Shown one piece after another: positions 39,918 to 50,382 of a stretch of 64,000 nucleotides of DNA. Source of the stretch: Parapristionchus giblindavisi (taxonomy: Eukaryota; Nematoda; Chromadorea; Rhabditida; Diplogasteridae). The position numbers and the translations under genes are program-made. The stretch spans positions 496,001 to 560,000 of the forward strand of contig CALSFV010000019.1 in assembly GCA_943737045.1 (NCBI GenBank), written 5' to 3'. The notes beneath the pieces were generated by a model. That model was not told the DNA's origin. It ran no database searches and saw only the letters and a list, made by a program, of their open reading frames with translations. Position 1 is the stretch's first letter; every line of letters begins with the position of its first letter.

Positions 39918-40092
39918 AAACACAATATAAAAATGCGATTCTCGCGGACTAACTAGATTAGAGTGAAAGAAAAACAATGAAAAGAAAGAGAGAGCACGAA
40001 AATGCCTCATTCGGCCATAATCGCCGTTGAATCACCAGAGTGGCTCAGAGTGCTTCTGGCGATTCATGATCCAATGAATTTTCGATGTACGA
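39918..40092 (-). repeat. Right terminal inverted repeat, MITE copy 1
   Basis: This is the reverse complement of 39625-39799 at 174 of 175 positions. It ends CGATGTACGA and is followed directly by the duplicated TA and satellite CTATGTGAAAG. Near-perfect arms mean that a transcript crossing the element could fold into a hairpin of about 175 bp. Confidence 0.93.
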
Positions 40093-41057
40093 TACTATGT
40101 GAAAGAGGAAAAAATTCTGAATGAGACGCACTTCAGTTCATGTCGATCTGTAATATTTAACTGCTGCTATAATGATCGAAGTACAAAAGTAGCCTTTACT
40201 CTGATATGATCAAGATAACTTGAGAAATATGAAAATGAAAATGATACTTGTCGAGTAATATACCAAATGAAAGAGCGAAAAATTCTGAATAAGATAAACT
40301 ATTTCAAAGTGGTCAGTACGGCCAATATGTAAATTTATCTTTCAGTACTCTCTGTTTTTGGTACAAAACAGCACGTTACAAGTCAAATTGTCAATGATAC
40401 TCAGCGAGTGATATACTATGTGAAAGAGGAAAAAATTCTGAATGAGACGCACTTCAGTTCATGTGGATCTGTAATATTTAACTGCTGCTATAATGATCGA
40501 AGTACAAAAGTAGCCTTTACTCTGATATGATCAAGATAACTTGAGAAATATGAAAATGAAAATGAATCCTATCTTGTCATATACCAAATCAAAGAGCGAA
40601 AAATTCTGAATAAGATAAACTATTTCAAAGTGGTCAGTACGGCCAATATGTAAATTTATCTTTCAGTACTCTCTGTTTTTGGTACAAAACAGTATTTTAC
40701 AAGTCAAATTGTCAATGATACTCAGCGAGTGATATACTATGTGAAAGAGGAAAAAATTCTGAATGAGACGCACTTCAGTTCATGTCGATCTGTAATATTT
40801 AACTGCTGCTATAATGATCGAAGTACAAAAGTAGCCTTTACTCTGATATGATCAAGATAACTTGAGAAATATGAAAATGAAAATGAATCCTATCGTGTCA
40901 TATACCAAATCAAAGAGCGAAAAATTCTGAATAAGATAAACTATTTCAAAGTGGTCAGTACGGCCAATATGTAAATTTATCTTTCAGTACTCTCTGTTTT
41001 TGGTACAAAACAGCACGTTACAAGTCAAATTGTCAATGATACTCAGCGAGTGATATA

Positions 41058-41232
41058 TCGTACATCGAAAATTCATTGGATCATGAATCGCCAGAAGCAC
41101 TCTGAGGCACTCTGGTGATTCAACGGCGATTATGGCCGAATGAGGCATTTTCGTGCTCTCTCTTTCTTTTCATTGTTTTTCTTTCACTCTAATCTAGTTA
41201 GTCCGCGAGAATCGCATTTTTATATTGTGTTT
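41058..41232 (+). repeat. Left terminal inverted repeat, MITE copy 2
   Basis: 175-bp arm starting TCGTACATCG, the same sequence as 39625-39799. It pairs with 41351-41525, with one mismatch at 41107. Confidence 0.93.
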
Positions 41233-41350
41233 ATATTGTTTTATTTTTATATTGTGTAAAAACATTTTTGGGGACTACCTATTTCCCGGTTCCGGTTCTG
41301 TGATATCATCGGAACGATTTATTAATAAATAATCATGATGATTTTGTGAA

Positions 41351-41525
41351 AAACACAATATAAAAATGCGATTCTCGCGGACTAACTAGATTAGAGTGAA
41401 AGAAAAACAATGAAAAGAAAGAGAGAGCACGAAAATGCCTCATTCGGCCATAATCGCCGTTGAATCACCAGAGTGGCTCAGAGTGCTTCTGGCGATTCAT
41501 GATCCAATGAATTTTCGATGTACGA
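41351..41525 (-). repeat. Right terminal inverted repeat, MITE copy 2
   Basis: 175-bp arm ending CGATGTACGA, the reverse complement of 41058-41232 apart from position 41476. It is followed by TA and then satellite CTATGTG. Confidence 0.93.
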
Positions 41526-43317
41526 TACTATGTGAAAGAGGAAAAAATTCTGAATGAGACGCACTTCAGTCATGTCGATCTGTAATATTTAACTGCTGCT
41601 ATAATGATCGAAGTACAAAAGTAGCCTTTACTCTGATATGATCAAGATAACTTGAGAAATATGAAAATGAAAATGATACTTGTCGAGTAATATACCAAAT
41701 GAAAGAGCGAAAAATTCTGAATAAGATAAACTATTTCAAAGTGGTCAGTACGGCCAATATGTAAATTTATCTTTCAGTACTCTCTGTTTTTGGTACAAAA
41801 CAGCACGTTACAAGTCAAATTGTCAATGATACTCAGCGAGTGATATACTATGTGAAAGAGGAAAAAATTCTGAATGAGACGCACTTCAGTCCATGTCGAT
41901 CTGTAATATTTAACTGCTGCTATAATGATCGAAGTACAAAAGTAGCCTTTACTCTGATATGATCAAGATAACTTGAGAAATATGAAAATGAAAAATGAAT
42001 CCTATCGTGTCATATACCAAATGAAAGAGCGAAAAATTCTGAATAAGATAAACTATTTCAAAATGGTCAGTACGGCCAATATGTAAATTTATCTTTCAGT
42101 ACTCTCTGTTTTTGGTACAAAACAGTATGTTACAAGTCAAATTGACAATGATACTCAGCGAGAGATATACTATGTGAAAGAGGAAAAAATTCTGAATGAG
42201 ACGCACTTCAGTTCATGTCGATCTGTAATATTTAACTACTGCTATAATGATCGAAGTACAAAAGTAGCCTTTACTCTGATATGGTCAAGATAACTTGAGA
42301 AATATGAAAATGAAAATGATACTTGTCGAGTAATATACCAAACGAAAGAGCGAAAAATTCTGAATAAGATAAACTATTTCAAAGTGGACAGTACGGCCAA
42401 TATGTAAATTTATCTTTCAGTACTCTCTGTTTTTGTTACAAAACAGCACGTTACAAGTCAAATTGTCAATGATACTCAGCGAGTGATATACTATGTGAAA
42501 GAGGAAAAAATTCTGAATGAGACGCACTTCAGTTCATGTCGATCTGTAATATTTAACTGCTGCTATAATGATCGAAGTACAAAAGTAGCCTTTACTCTGA
42601 TATGGTCAAGATAACTTGAGAAATATGAAAATGAAAATGATACTTGTCGAGTAATATACCAAATGAAAGAGCGAAAAATTCTGAATAAGATAAACTATTT
42701 CAAAGTGGTCAGTACGGCCAATATGTAAATTTATCTTTCAGTACTCTCTGTTTTTGGTACAAAACAGTATGTTACAAGTCAAATTGTCAATGATACTCAG
42801 CGAGTGATATACTATGTGAAAGAGGAAAAAATTCTGAATGAGACGCACTTCAGGTCATGTCGATCTGTAATATTTAACTGCTGTTATAATGATCGAAGTA
42901 CAAAAGTAGCCTTTACTCTGATATGATCAAGATAACTTGAGAAATATGAAAATGAAAATGATACTTGTCGAGTAATATACCAAATGAAAGAGCGAAAAAT
43001 TCTGAATAAGATAAACTATTTCAAAGTGGTCAGTACGGCCAATATGTAAATTTATCTATCAGTACTCTCTGTTTTTGGTACAAAACAGTATGTTACAAGT
43101 CAAATTGTCAATGATACTCAGCGAGTGATATACTATGTGAAAGAGGAAAAAATTCTGAATGAGACGCACTTCAGGTCATGTCGATCTGTAATATTTAACT
43201 GCTGTTATAATGATCGAAGTACAAAAGTAGCCTTTACTCTGATATGATCAAGATAACTTGAGAAATATGAAAATGAAAATGAATCCTATCGTGTCATATA
43301 CCAAATGAAAGAGCGAA

Positions 43318-43798
43318 AAATTCTGAATAAGATAAACTATTTCAAAGTGGTCAGTACGGCCAATATGTAAATTTATCTTTCAGTACTCTCTGTTTTTGGT
43401 ACAAAACAGCACGTTACAAGTCAAATTGTCAATGATACTCAGCGAGTGATATACTATGTGAAAGAGGAAAAAATTCTGAATGAGACGCACTTCAGTTCAT
43501 GTGGATCTGTAATATTTAACTGCTGCTATAATGATCGAAGTACAAAAGTAGCCTTTACTCTGATATGATCAAGATAACTTGAGAAATATGAAAATGAAAA
43601 TGAATCCTATCTTGTCATATACCAAATCAAAGAGCGAAAAATTCTGAATAAGATAAACTATTTCAAAGTGGTCAGTACGGCCAATATGTAAATTTATCTT
43701 TCAGTACTCTCTGTTTTTGGTACAAAACAGTATTTTACAAGTCAAATTGTCAATGATACTCAGCGAGTGATATACTATGTGAAAGAGGAAAAAATTCT
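43318..43798 (+). repeat. MITE-free relative of the MITE-bearing segment
   Basis: Two adjacent monomers repeat the markers that lie just upstream of both MITEs: CAGCACG with CATGTGGATCTG, CTATCTTGTCAT with CAAATCAAAGAG, then CAGTATTTTACAAG. The match stops in the second monomer, which continues with CAGTCCATG and the extra-A GAAAAATGAATCC instead of leading to the CAGCACG unit holding the MITE. This is either a partial copy of the duplicated segment or a trace of the pre-insertion arrangement. Confidence 0.8.
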
Positions 43799-44281
43799 GA
43801 ATGAGACGCACTTCAGTCCATGTCGATCTGTAATATTTAACTGCTGCTATAATGATCGAAGTACAAAAGTAGCCTTTACTCTGATATGATCAAGATAACT
43901 TGAGAAATATGAAAATGAAAAATGAATCCTATCGTGTCATATACCAAATGAAAGAGCGAAAAATTCTGAATAAGATAAACTATTTCAAAATGGTCAGTAC
44001 GGCCAATATGTAAATTTATCTTTCAGTACTCTCTGTTTTTGGTACAAAACAGTATGTTACAAGTCAAATTGACAATGATACTCAGCGAGAGATATACTAT
44101 GTGAAAGAGGAAAAAATTCTGAATGAGACGCACTTCAGTTCATGTCGATCTGTAATATTTAACTACTGCTATAATGATCGAAGTACAAAAGTAGCCTTTA
44201 CTCTGATATGGTCAAGATAACTTGAGAAATATGAAAATGAAAATGATACTTGTCGAGTAATATACCAAATGAAAGAGCGAA

Positions 44282-47200
44282 AAATTCTGAATAAGATAAA
44301 CTATTTCAAAGTGGTCAGTACGGCCAATATGTAAATTTATCTTTCAGTACTCTCTGTTTTTGGTACAAAACAGCACGTTACAAGTCAAATTGTCAATGAT
44401 TCTCAGCGAGTGATATACTATGTGAAAGAGGAAAAAATTCTGAATGAGACGCACTTCAGTCCATGTCGATCTGTAATATTTAACTGCTGCTATAATGATC
44501 GAAGTACAAAAGTAGCCTTTACTCTGATATGATCAAGATAACTTGAGAAATATGAAAATGAAAAATGAATCCTATCGTGTCATATACCAAATGAAAGAGC
44601 GAAAAATTCTGAATAAGATAAACTATTTCAAAATGGTCAGTACGGCCAATATGTAAATTTATCTTTCAGTACTCTCTGTTTTTGGTACAAAACAGTATGT
44701 TACAAGTCAAATTGACAATGATACTCAGCGAGAGATATACTATGTGAAAGAGGAAAAAATTCTGAATGAGACGCACTTCAGTTCATGTCGATCTGTAATA
44801 TTTAACTACTGCTATAATGATCGAAGTACAAAAGTAGCCTTTACTCTGATATGGTCAAGATAACTTGAGAAATATGAAAATGAAAATGATACTTGTCGAG
44901 TAATATACCAAATGAAAGAGCGAAAAATTCTGAATAAGATAAACTATTTCAAAGTGGTCAGTACGGCCAATATGTAAATTTATCTTTCAGTACTCTCTGT
45001 TTTTGGTACAAAACAGTATGTTACAAGTCAAATTGTCAATGATACTCAGCGAGTGATATACTATGTGAAAGAGGAAAAAATTCTGAATGAGACGCACTTC
45101 AGGTCATGTCGATCTGTAATATTTAACTGCTGTTATAATGATCGAAGTACAAAAGTAGCCTTTACTCTGATATGATCAAGATAACTTGAGAAATATGAAA
45201 ATGAAAATGATACTTGTCGAGTAATATACCAAATGAAAGAGCGAAAAATTCTGAATAAGATAAACTATTTCAAAGTGGTCAGTACGGCCAATATGTAAAT
45301 TTATCTATCAGTACTCTCTGTTTTTGGTACAAAACAGTATGTTACAAGTCAAATTGTCAATGATACTCAGCGAGTGATATACTATGTGAAAGAGGAAAAA
45401 ATTCTGAATGAGACGCACTTCAGGTCATGTCGATCTGTAATATTTAACTGCTGTTATAATGATCGAAGTACAAAAGTAGCCTTTACTCTGATATGATCAA
45501 GATAACTTGAGAAATATGAAAATGAAAATGAATCCTATCGTGTCATATACCAAATGAAAGAGCGAAAAATTCTGAATAAGATAAACTATTTCAAAGTGGT
45601 CAGTACGGCCAATATGTAAATTTATCTTTCAGTACTCTCTGTTTTTGGTACAAAACAGTATGTTACAAGTCAAATTGTCAATGATACTCAGCGAGTGATA
45701 TACTATGTGAAAGAGGAAAAAATTCTGAATGAGACGCACTTCAGGTCATGTCGATCTGTAATATTTAACTGCTGTTATAATGATCGAAGTACAAAAGTAG
45801 CCTTTACTCTGATATGATCAAGATAACTTGAGAAATATGAAAATGAAAATGAATCCTATCGTGTCATATACCAAATGAAAGAGCGAAAAATTCTGAATAA
45901 GATAAACTATTTCAAAGTGGTCAGTACGGCCAATATGTAAATTTATCTTTCAGTACTCTCTGTTTTTGGTACAAAACAGTATGTTACAAGTCAAATTGTC
46001 AATGATACTCAGCGAGTGATATACTATGTGAAAGAGGAAAAAATTCTGAATGAGACGCACTTCAGGTCATGTCGATCTGTAATATTTAACTGCTGTTATA
46101 ATGATCGAAGTACAAAAGTAGCCTTTACTCTGATATGATCAAGATAACTTGAGAAATATGAAAATGAAAATGATACTTGTCGAGTAATATACCAAATGAA
46201 AGAGCGAAAAATTCTGAATAAGATAAACTATTTCAAAGTGGTCAGTACGGCCAATATGTAAATTTATCTTTCAGTACTCTCTGTTTTTGGTACAAAACAG
46301 CACGTTACAAGTCAAATTGTCAATGATTCTCAGCGAGTGATATACTATGTGAAAGAGGAAAAAATTCTGAATGAGACGCACTTCAGTCCATGTCGATCTG
46401 TAATATTTAACTGCTGCTATAATGATCGAAGTACAAAAGTAGCCTTTACTCTGATATGATCAAGATAACTTGAGAAATATGAAAATGAAAAATGAATCCT
46501 ATCGTGTCATATACCAAATGAAAGAGCGAAAAATTCTGAATAAGATAAACTATTTCAAAATGGTCAGTACGGCCAATATGTAAATTTATCTTTCAGTACT
46601 CTCTGTTTTTGGTACAAAACAGTATGTTACAAGTCAAATTGACAATGATACTCAGCGAGAGATATACTATGTGAAAGAGGAAAAAATTCTGAATGAGACG
46701 CACTTCAGTTCATGTCGATCTGTAATATTTAACTACTGCTATAATGATCGAAGTACAAAAGTAGCCTTTACTCTGATATGGTCAAGATAACTTGAGAAAT
46801 ATGAAAATGAAAATGATACTTGTCGAGTAATATACCAAATGAAAGAGCGAAAAATTCTGAATAAGATAAACTATTTCAAAGTGGTCAGTACGGCCAATAT
46901 GTAAATTTATCTTTCAGTACTCTCTGTTTTTGGTACAAAACAGTATGTTACAAGTCAAATTGTCAATGATACTCAGCGAGTGATATACTATGTGAAAGAG
47001 GAAAAAATTCTGAATGAGACGCACTTCAGGTCATGTCGATCTGTAATATTTAACTGCTGTTATAATGATCGAAGTACAAAAGTAGCCTTTACTCTGATAT
47101 GATCAAGATAACTTGAGAAATATGAAAATGAAAATGATACTTGTCGAGTAATATACCAAATGAAAGAGCGAAAAATTCTGAATAAGATAAACTATTTCAA

Positions 47201-48135
47201 AGTGGTCAGTACGGCCAATATGTAAATTTATCTATCAGTACTCTCTGTTTTTGGTACAAAACAGTATGTTACAAGTCAAATTGTCAATGATACTCAGCGA
47301 GTGATATACTATGTGAAAGAGGAAAAAATTCTGAATGAGACGCACTTCAGGTCATGTCGATCTGTAATATTTAACTGCTGTTATAATGATCGAAGTACAA
47401 AAGTAGCCTTTACTCTGATATGATCAAGATAACTTGAGAAATATGAAAATGAAAATGAATCCTATCGTGTCATATACCAAATGAAAGAGCGAAAAATTCT
47501 GAATAAGATAAACTATTTCAAAGTGGTCAGTACGGCCAATATGTAAATTTATCTTTCAGTACTCTCTGTTTTTGGTACAAAACAGTATGTTACAAGTCAA
47601 ATTGTCAATGATACTCAGCGAGTGATATACTATGTGAAAGAGGAAAAAATTCTGAATGAGACGCACTTCAGGTCATGTCGATCTGTAATATTTAACTGCT
47701 GTTATAATGATCGAAGTACAAAAGTAGCCTTTACTCTGATATGATCAAGATAACTTGAGAAATATGAAAATGAAAATGAATCCTATCGTGTCATATACCA
47801 AATGAAAGAGCGAAAAATTCTGAATAAGATAAACTATTTCAAAGTGGTCAGTACGGCCAATATGTAAATTTATCTTTCAGTACTCTCTGTTTTTGGTACA
47901 AAACAGTATGTTACAAGTCAAATTGTCAATGATACTCAGCGAGTGATATACTATGTGAAAGAGGAAAAAATTCTGAATGAGACGCACTTCAGTCCATGTC
48001 GATCTGTAATATTTAACTGCTGCTATAATGATCGAAGTACAAAAGTAGCTTTTACTCTGATATGATCAAGATAACTTGAGAAATATGAAAATGAAAATGA
48101 TACTTGTCGAGTAATATACCAAATGAAAGAGCGAA
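44282..48135 (+). repeat. Hexamer higher-order repeat, 1927 bp, 2 copies
   Basis: Copies lie at 44282-46208 and 46209-48135. Each starts with a CAGCACG monomer carrying the rare CAATGATTCTCAG (44394 and 46321), CAGTCCATG and the extra A. It is followed by an AAAATGG/GACAATG/GCGAGAGATATAC/AACTACTGC unit, a CAGGTC/TGTTATAATG unit, a TATCTATCAGTAC unit, and two more. The last unit differs: CAGGTC at 45888, but CAGTCCATG with GCTTTTAC at 47815. Related units at 41712-43317 and 43639-44281 show an earlier, less regular version. Confidence 0.9.
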
Positions 48136-48777
48136 AAATTCTGAATAAGATAAACTATTTCAAAGTGGTCAGTACGGCCAATATGTAAATTTATCTTTCA
48201 GTACTCTCTGTTTTTGGTACAAAACAGTATGTTACAAGTCAAATTGTCAATGATACTCAGCGAGTGATATACTATGTGAAAGAGGAAAAAATTCTGAATG
48301 AGACGCACTTCAGGTCATGTCGATCTGTAATATTTAACTGCTGTTATAATGATCGAAGTACAAAAGTAGCCTTTACTCTGATATGATCAAGATAACTTGA
48401 GAAATATGAAAATGAAAATGAATCCTATCGTGTCATATACCAAATGAAAGAGCGAAAAATTCTGAATAAGATAAACTATTTCAAAGTGGTCAGTACGGCC
48501 AATATGTAAATTTATCTTTCAGTACTCTCTGTTTTTGGTACAAAACAGTATGTTACAAGTCAAATTGTCAATGATACTCAGCGAGTGATATACTATGTGA
48601 AAGAGGAAAAAATTCTGAATGAGACGCACTTCAGTCCATGTCGATCTGTAATATTTAACTGCTGCTATAATGATCGAAGTACAAAAGTAGCTTTTACTCT
48701 GATATGATCAAGATAACTTGAGAAATATGAAAATGAAAATGATACTTGTCGAGTAATATACCAAATGAAAGAGCGAA
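47494..48777 (+). repeat. Dimer higher-order repeat, 642 bp
   Basis: A CAGGTC/TGTTATAATG monomer followed by a CAGTCCATG/GCTTTTAC/GATACTTG monomer occurs at 47494-48135 and again at 48136-48777. A further CAGGTC unit starts at 48778. This overlaps the end of the second hexamer copy and the start of the 48136-50061 duplicated block. Confidence 0.85.
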
Positions 48778-50061
48778 AAATTCTGAATAAGATAAACTAT
48801 TTCAAAGTGGTCAGTACGGCCAATATGTAAATTTATCTTTCAGTACTCTCTGTTTTTGGTACAAAACAGTATGTTACAAGTCAAATTGTCAATGATACTC
48901 AGCGAGTGATATACTATGTGAAAGAGGAAAAAATTCTGAATGAGACGCACTTCAGGTCATGTCGATCTGTAATATTTAACTGCTGTTATAATGATCGAAG
49001 TACAAAAGTAGCCTTTACTCTGATATGATCAAGATAACTTGAGAAATATGAAAATGAAAATGAATCCTATCGTGTCATATACCAAACGAAAGAGCGAAAA
49101 ATTCTGAATAAGATAAACTATTTCAAAGTGGTCAGTACGGCCAATATGTAAATTTATCTTTCAGTACTCTCTGTTTTTGGTACAAAACAGCACGTTACAA
49201 GTCAAATTGTCAATGATACTCAGCGAGTGATATACTATGTGAAAGAGGAAAAAATTCTGAATGAGACGCACTTCAGTCCATGTCGATCTGTAATATTTAA
49301 CTGCTGCTATAATGATCGAAGTACAAAATTAGCCTTTACTCTGATATGATCAAGATAACTTGAGAAATATGAAAATGAAAATGAATCCTATCGTGTCATA
49401 TACCAAATGAAAGAGCGAAAAATTCTGAATAAGATAAACTATTTCAAAGTGGTCAGTACGGCCAATATGTAAATTTATCTTTCAGTACTCTCTGTTTTTG
49501 GTACAAAACAGTATGTTACAAGTCAAATTGTCAATGATACTCAGCGAGTGATATACTATGTGAAAGAGGAAAAAATTCTGAATGAGACACACTTCAGGTC
49601 ATGTCGATCTGTAATATTATACTGCTGCTATAATGATCGAAGTACAAAAGTAGCTTTTACTCTGATATGATCAAGATAACTTGAGAAATATGAAAATGAA
49701 AATGATACTTGTCGAGTAATATACCAAATGAAAGAGCGAAAAATTCTGAATAAGATAAACTATTTCAAAATGGTCAGTACGGCCAATATGTAAATTTATC
49801 TTTCAGTACTCTCTGTTTTTGGTACAAAACAGTATGTTACAAGTCAAATTGACAATGATACTCAGCGAGTGATATACTATGTGAAAGAGGAAAAAATTCT
49901 GAATGAGACGCACTTCAGTTCATGTCGATCTGTAATATTTAACTGCTGATATAATGATCGAAGTACAAAAGTAGCCTTTACTCTGATATGGTCAAGATAA
50001 CTTGAGAAATATGAAAATGAAAATGATACTTGTCGAGTAATATACCAAATGAAAGAGCGAG
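48136..50061 (+). repeat. Six-monomer block duplicated 33 monomers away, copy 1
   Basis: This matches 58729-60654 at an offset of 10593 bp, exactly 33 x 321. Shared markers are a CAGGTC unit, a GCTTTTAC unit (CAGTCCATG here, CAGTGCATG there), a CAGGTC unit, a CAGCACG/CAGTCCATG unit with the rare ACAAAATTAGCC, a GACACAC unit, and an AAAATGG unit with TGCTGATATAATG. Differences include TATTATACTGC here versus TATTTTACTGC, and CAAACGAAAG here versus a GATACTTG/CAAATGAAAG junction. Confidence 0.85.
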
Positions 50062-50382
50062 AAATTCTGAATAAGATAAACTATTTCAAAGTGGTCAGTA
50101 CGGCCAATATGTAAATTTATCTTTCAGTACTCTCTGTTTTTGGTACACAACAGTAAGTTACAAGTCAAATTGTCAATGATACTCAGCGAGTGATATACTA
50201 TGTGAAAGAGGAAAAAATTCTGAATGAGACGCACTTCAGGTCATGTCGATCTGTAATATTTTACTGCTGCTATAATGATCGAAGTACAAAAGTAGCTTTT
50301 ACTCTGATATGATCAAGATAACTTGAGAAATATGAAAATGAAAATGATACTTGTCGAGTAATATACCAAATGAAAGAGCGAA
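50062..50382 (+). repeat. Chimeric monomer (CACAACAG A half, TTTTACTGC B half)
   Basis: Its A half has GTACACAACAGTAAG (50143), the mark of tetramer member 1, but its B half has TTTTACTGC and GCTTTTAC, the marks of member 3. Ordinary member-1 units (for example 50704) have TTTAACTGC, TGTTATAATG and GCCTTTAC. The unit also begins with the private GAGCGAGAAATTC. A crossover or conversion boundary must lie within the B half, after GACGCACTTCAGG, which members 1 and 3 nearly share. Confidence 0.85.

Larger units (their letters stand above)
39625..40092. mobile_element. Foldback MITE with TA target duplication, copy 1
   Basis: A 468-bp non-satellite insertion in the B half of a monomer. The uninterrupted target reads GTGATATACTATG; here GTGATA-TA precedes the element and TA-CTATG follows it, so TA is duplicated (39623-39624 and 40093-40094). 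The ends are TCGTACATCG and CGATGTACGA. Terminal inverted repeats of 175 bp match at 174 positions, leaving a 118-bp centre. No transposase coding region is present, so it is non-autonomous. A TA duplication fits the Tc1/mariner superfamily; I do not recognise the specific family. It is richer in G+C than the satellite around it. Orientation is undefined because of the symmetry. Confidence 0.93.
41058..41525. mobile_element. Foldback MITE with TA target duplication, copy 2
   Basis: This 468-bp element is identical, as far as I can read, to 39625-40092, including the single arm mismatch (41107/41476). TA is present at 41056-41057 and 41526-41527. It occupies the same target TA in the same monomer type, with the same upstream flank, so it is best read as a copy made when the 1433-bp satellite segment duplicated, not as a second transposition. 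The arms are 41058-41232 and 41351-41525, and the centre is 41233-41350. Confidence 0.93.
38901..41888 (+). repeat. 1433-bp tandem duplication carrying the MITE
   Basis: Sequence from about 38901 to 40456 matches sequence 1433 bp downstream. The unit is three monomers (963 bp) plus the 468-bp MITE plus its duplicated TA. Shared flank markers are CATGTGGATCTG (near 39029 and 40462), CTATCTTGTCAT, CAGTATTTTACAAG, and the CAGCACG monomer in which the MITE sits. Differences are TGTATC versus TTTATC at the left edge, and CTTCAGTTCATG (after MITE 1) versus CTTCAGTCATG (after MITE 2, near 41570), a one-base deletion. The right limit is CATGTGGATC versus CAGTCCATGTCG near 40456/41888. Confidence 0.93.

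Noticed and set aside
39625..40092. PIF/Harbinger or hAT origin for the MITE
   Set aside because: The target duplication supported by comparison with the uninterrupted monomer is TA only. A three-base TWA or an eight-base duplication is not present.
39625..40092. Transposase remnant inside the MITE
   Set aside because: The 118-bp centre and the 175-bp arms have no open frame of useful length and no recognisable coding motif.
41058..41525. Independent second MITE insertion
   Set aside because: It has the same target base, the same monomer type, the same arm mismatch and matching flanks at a constant 1433-bp offset. Duplication of a satellite segment explains all of this with one event.
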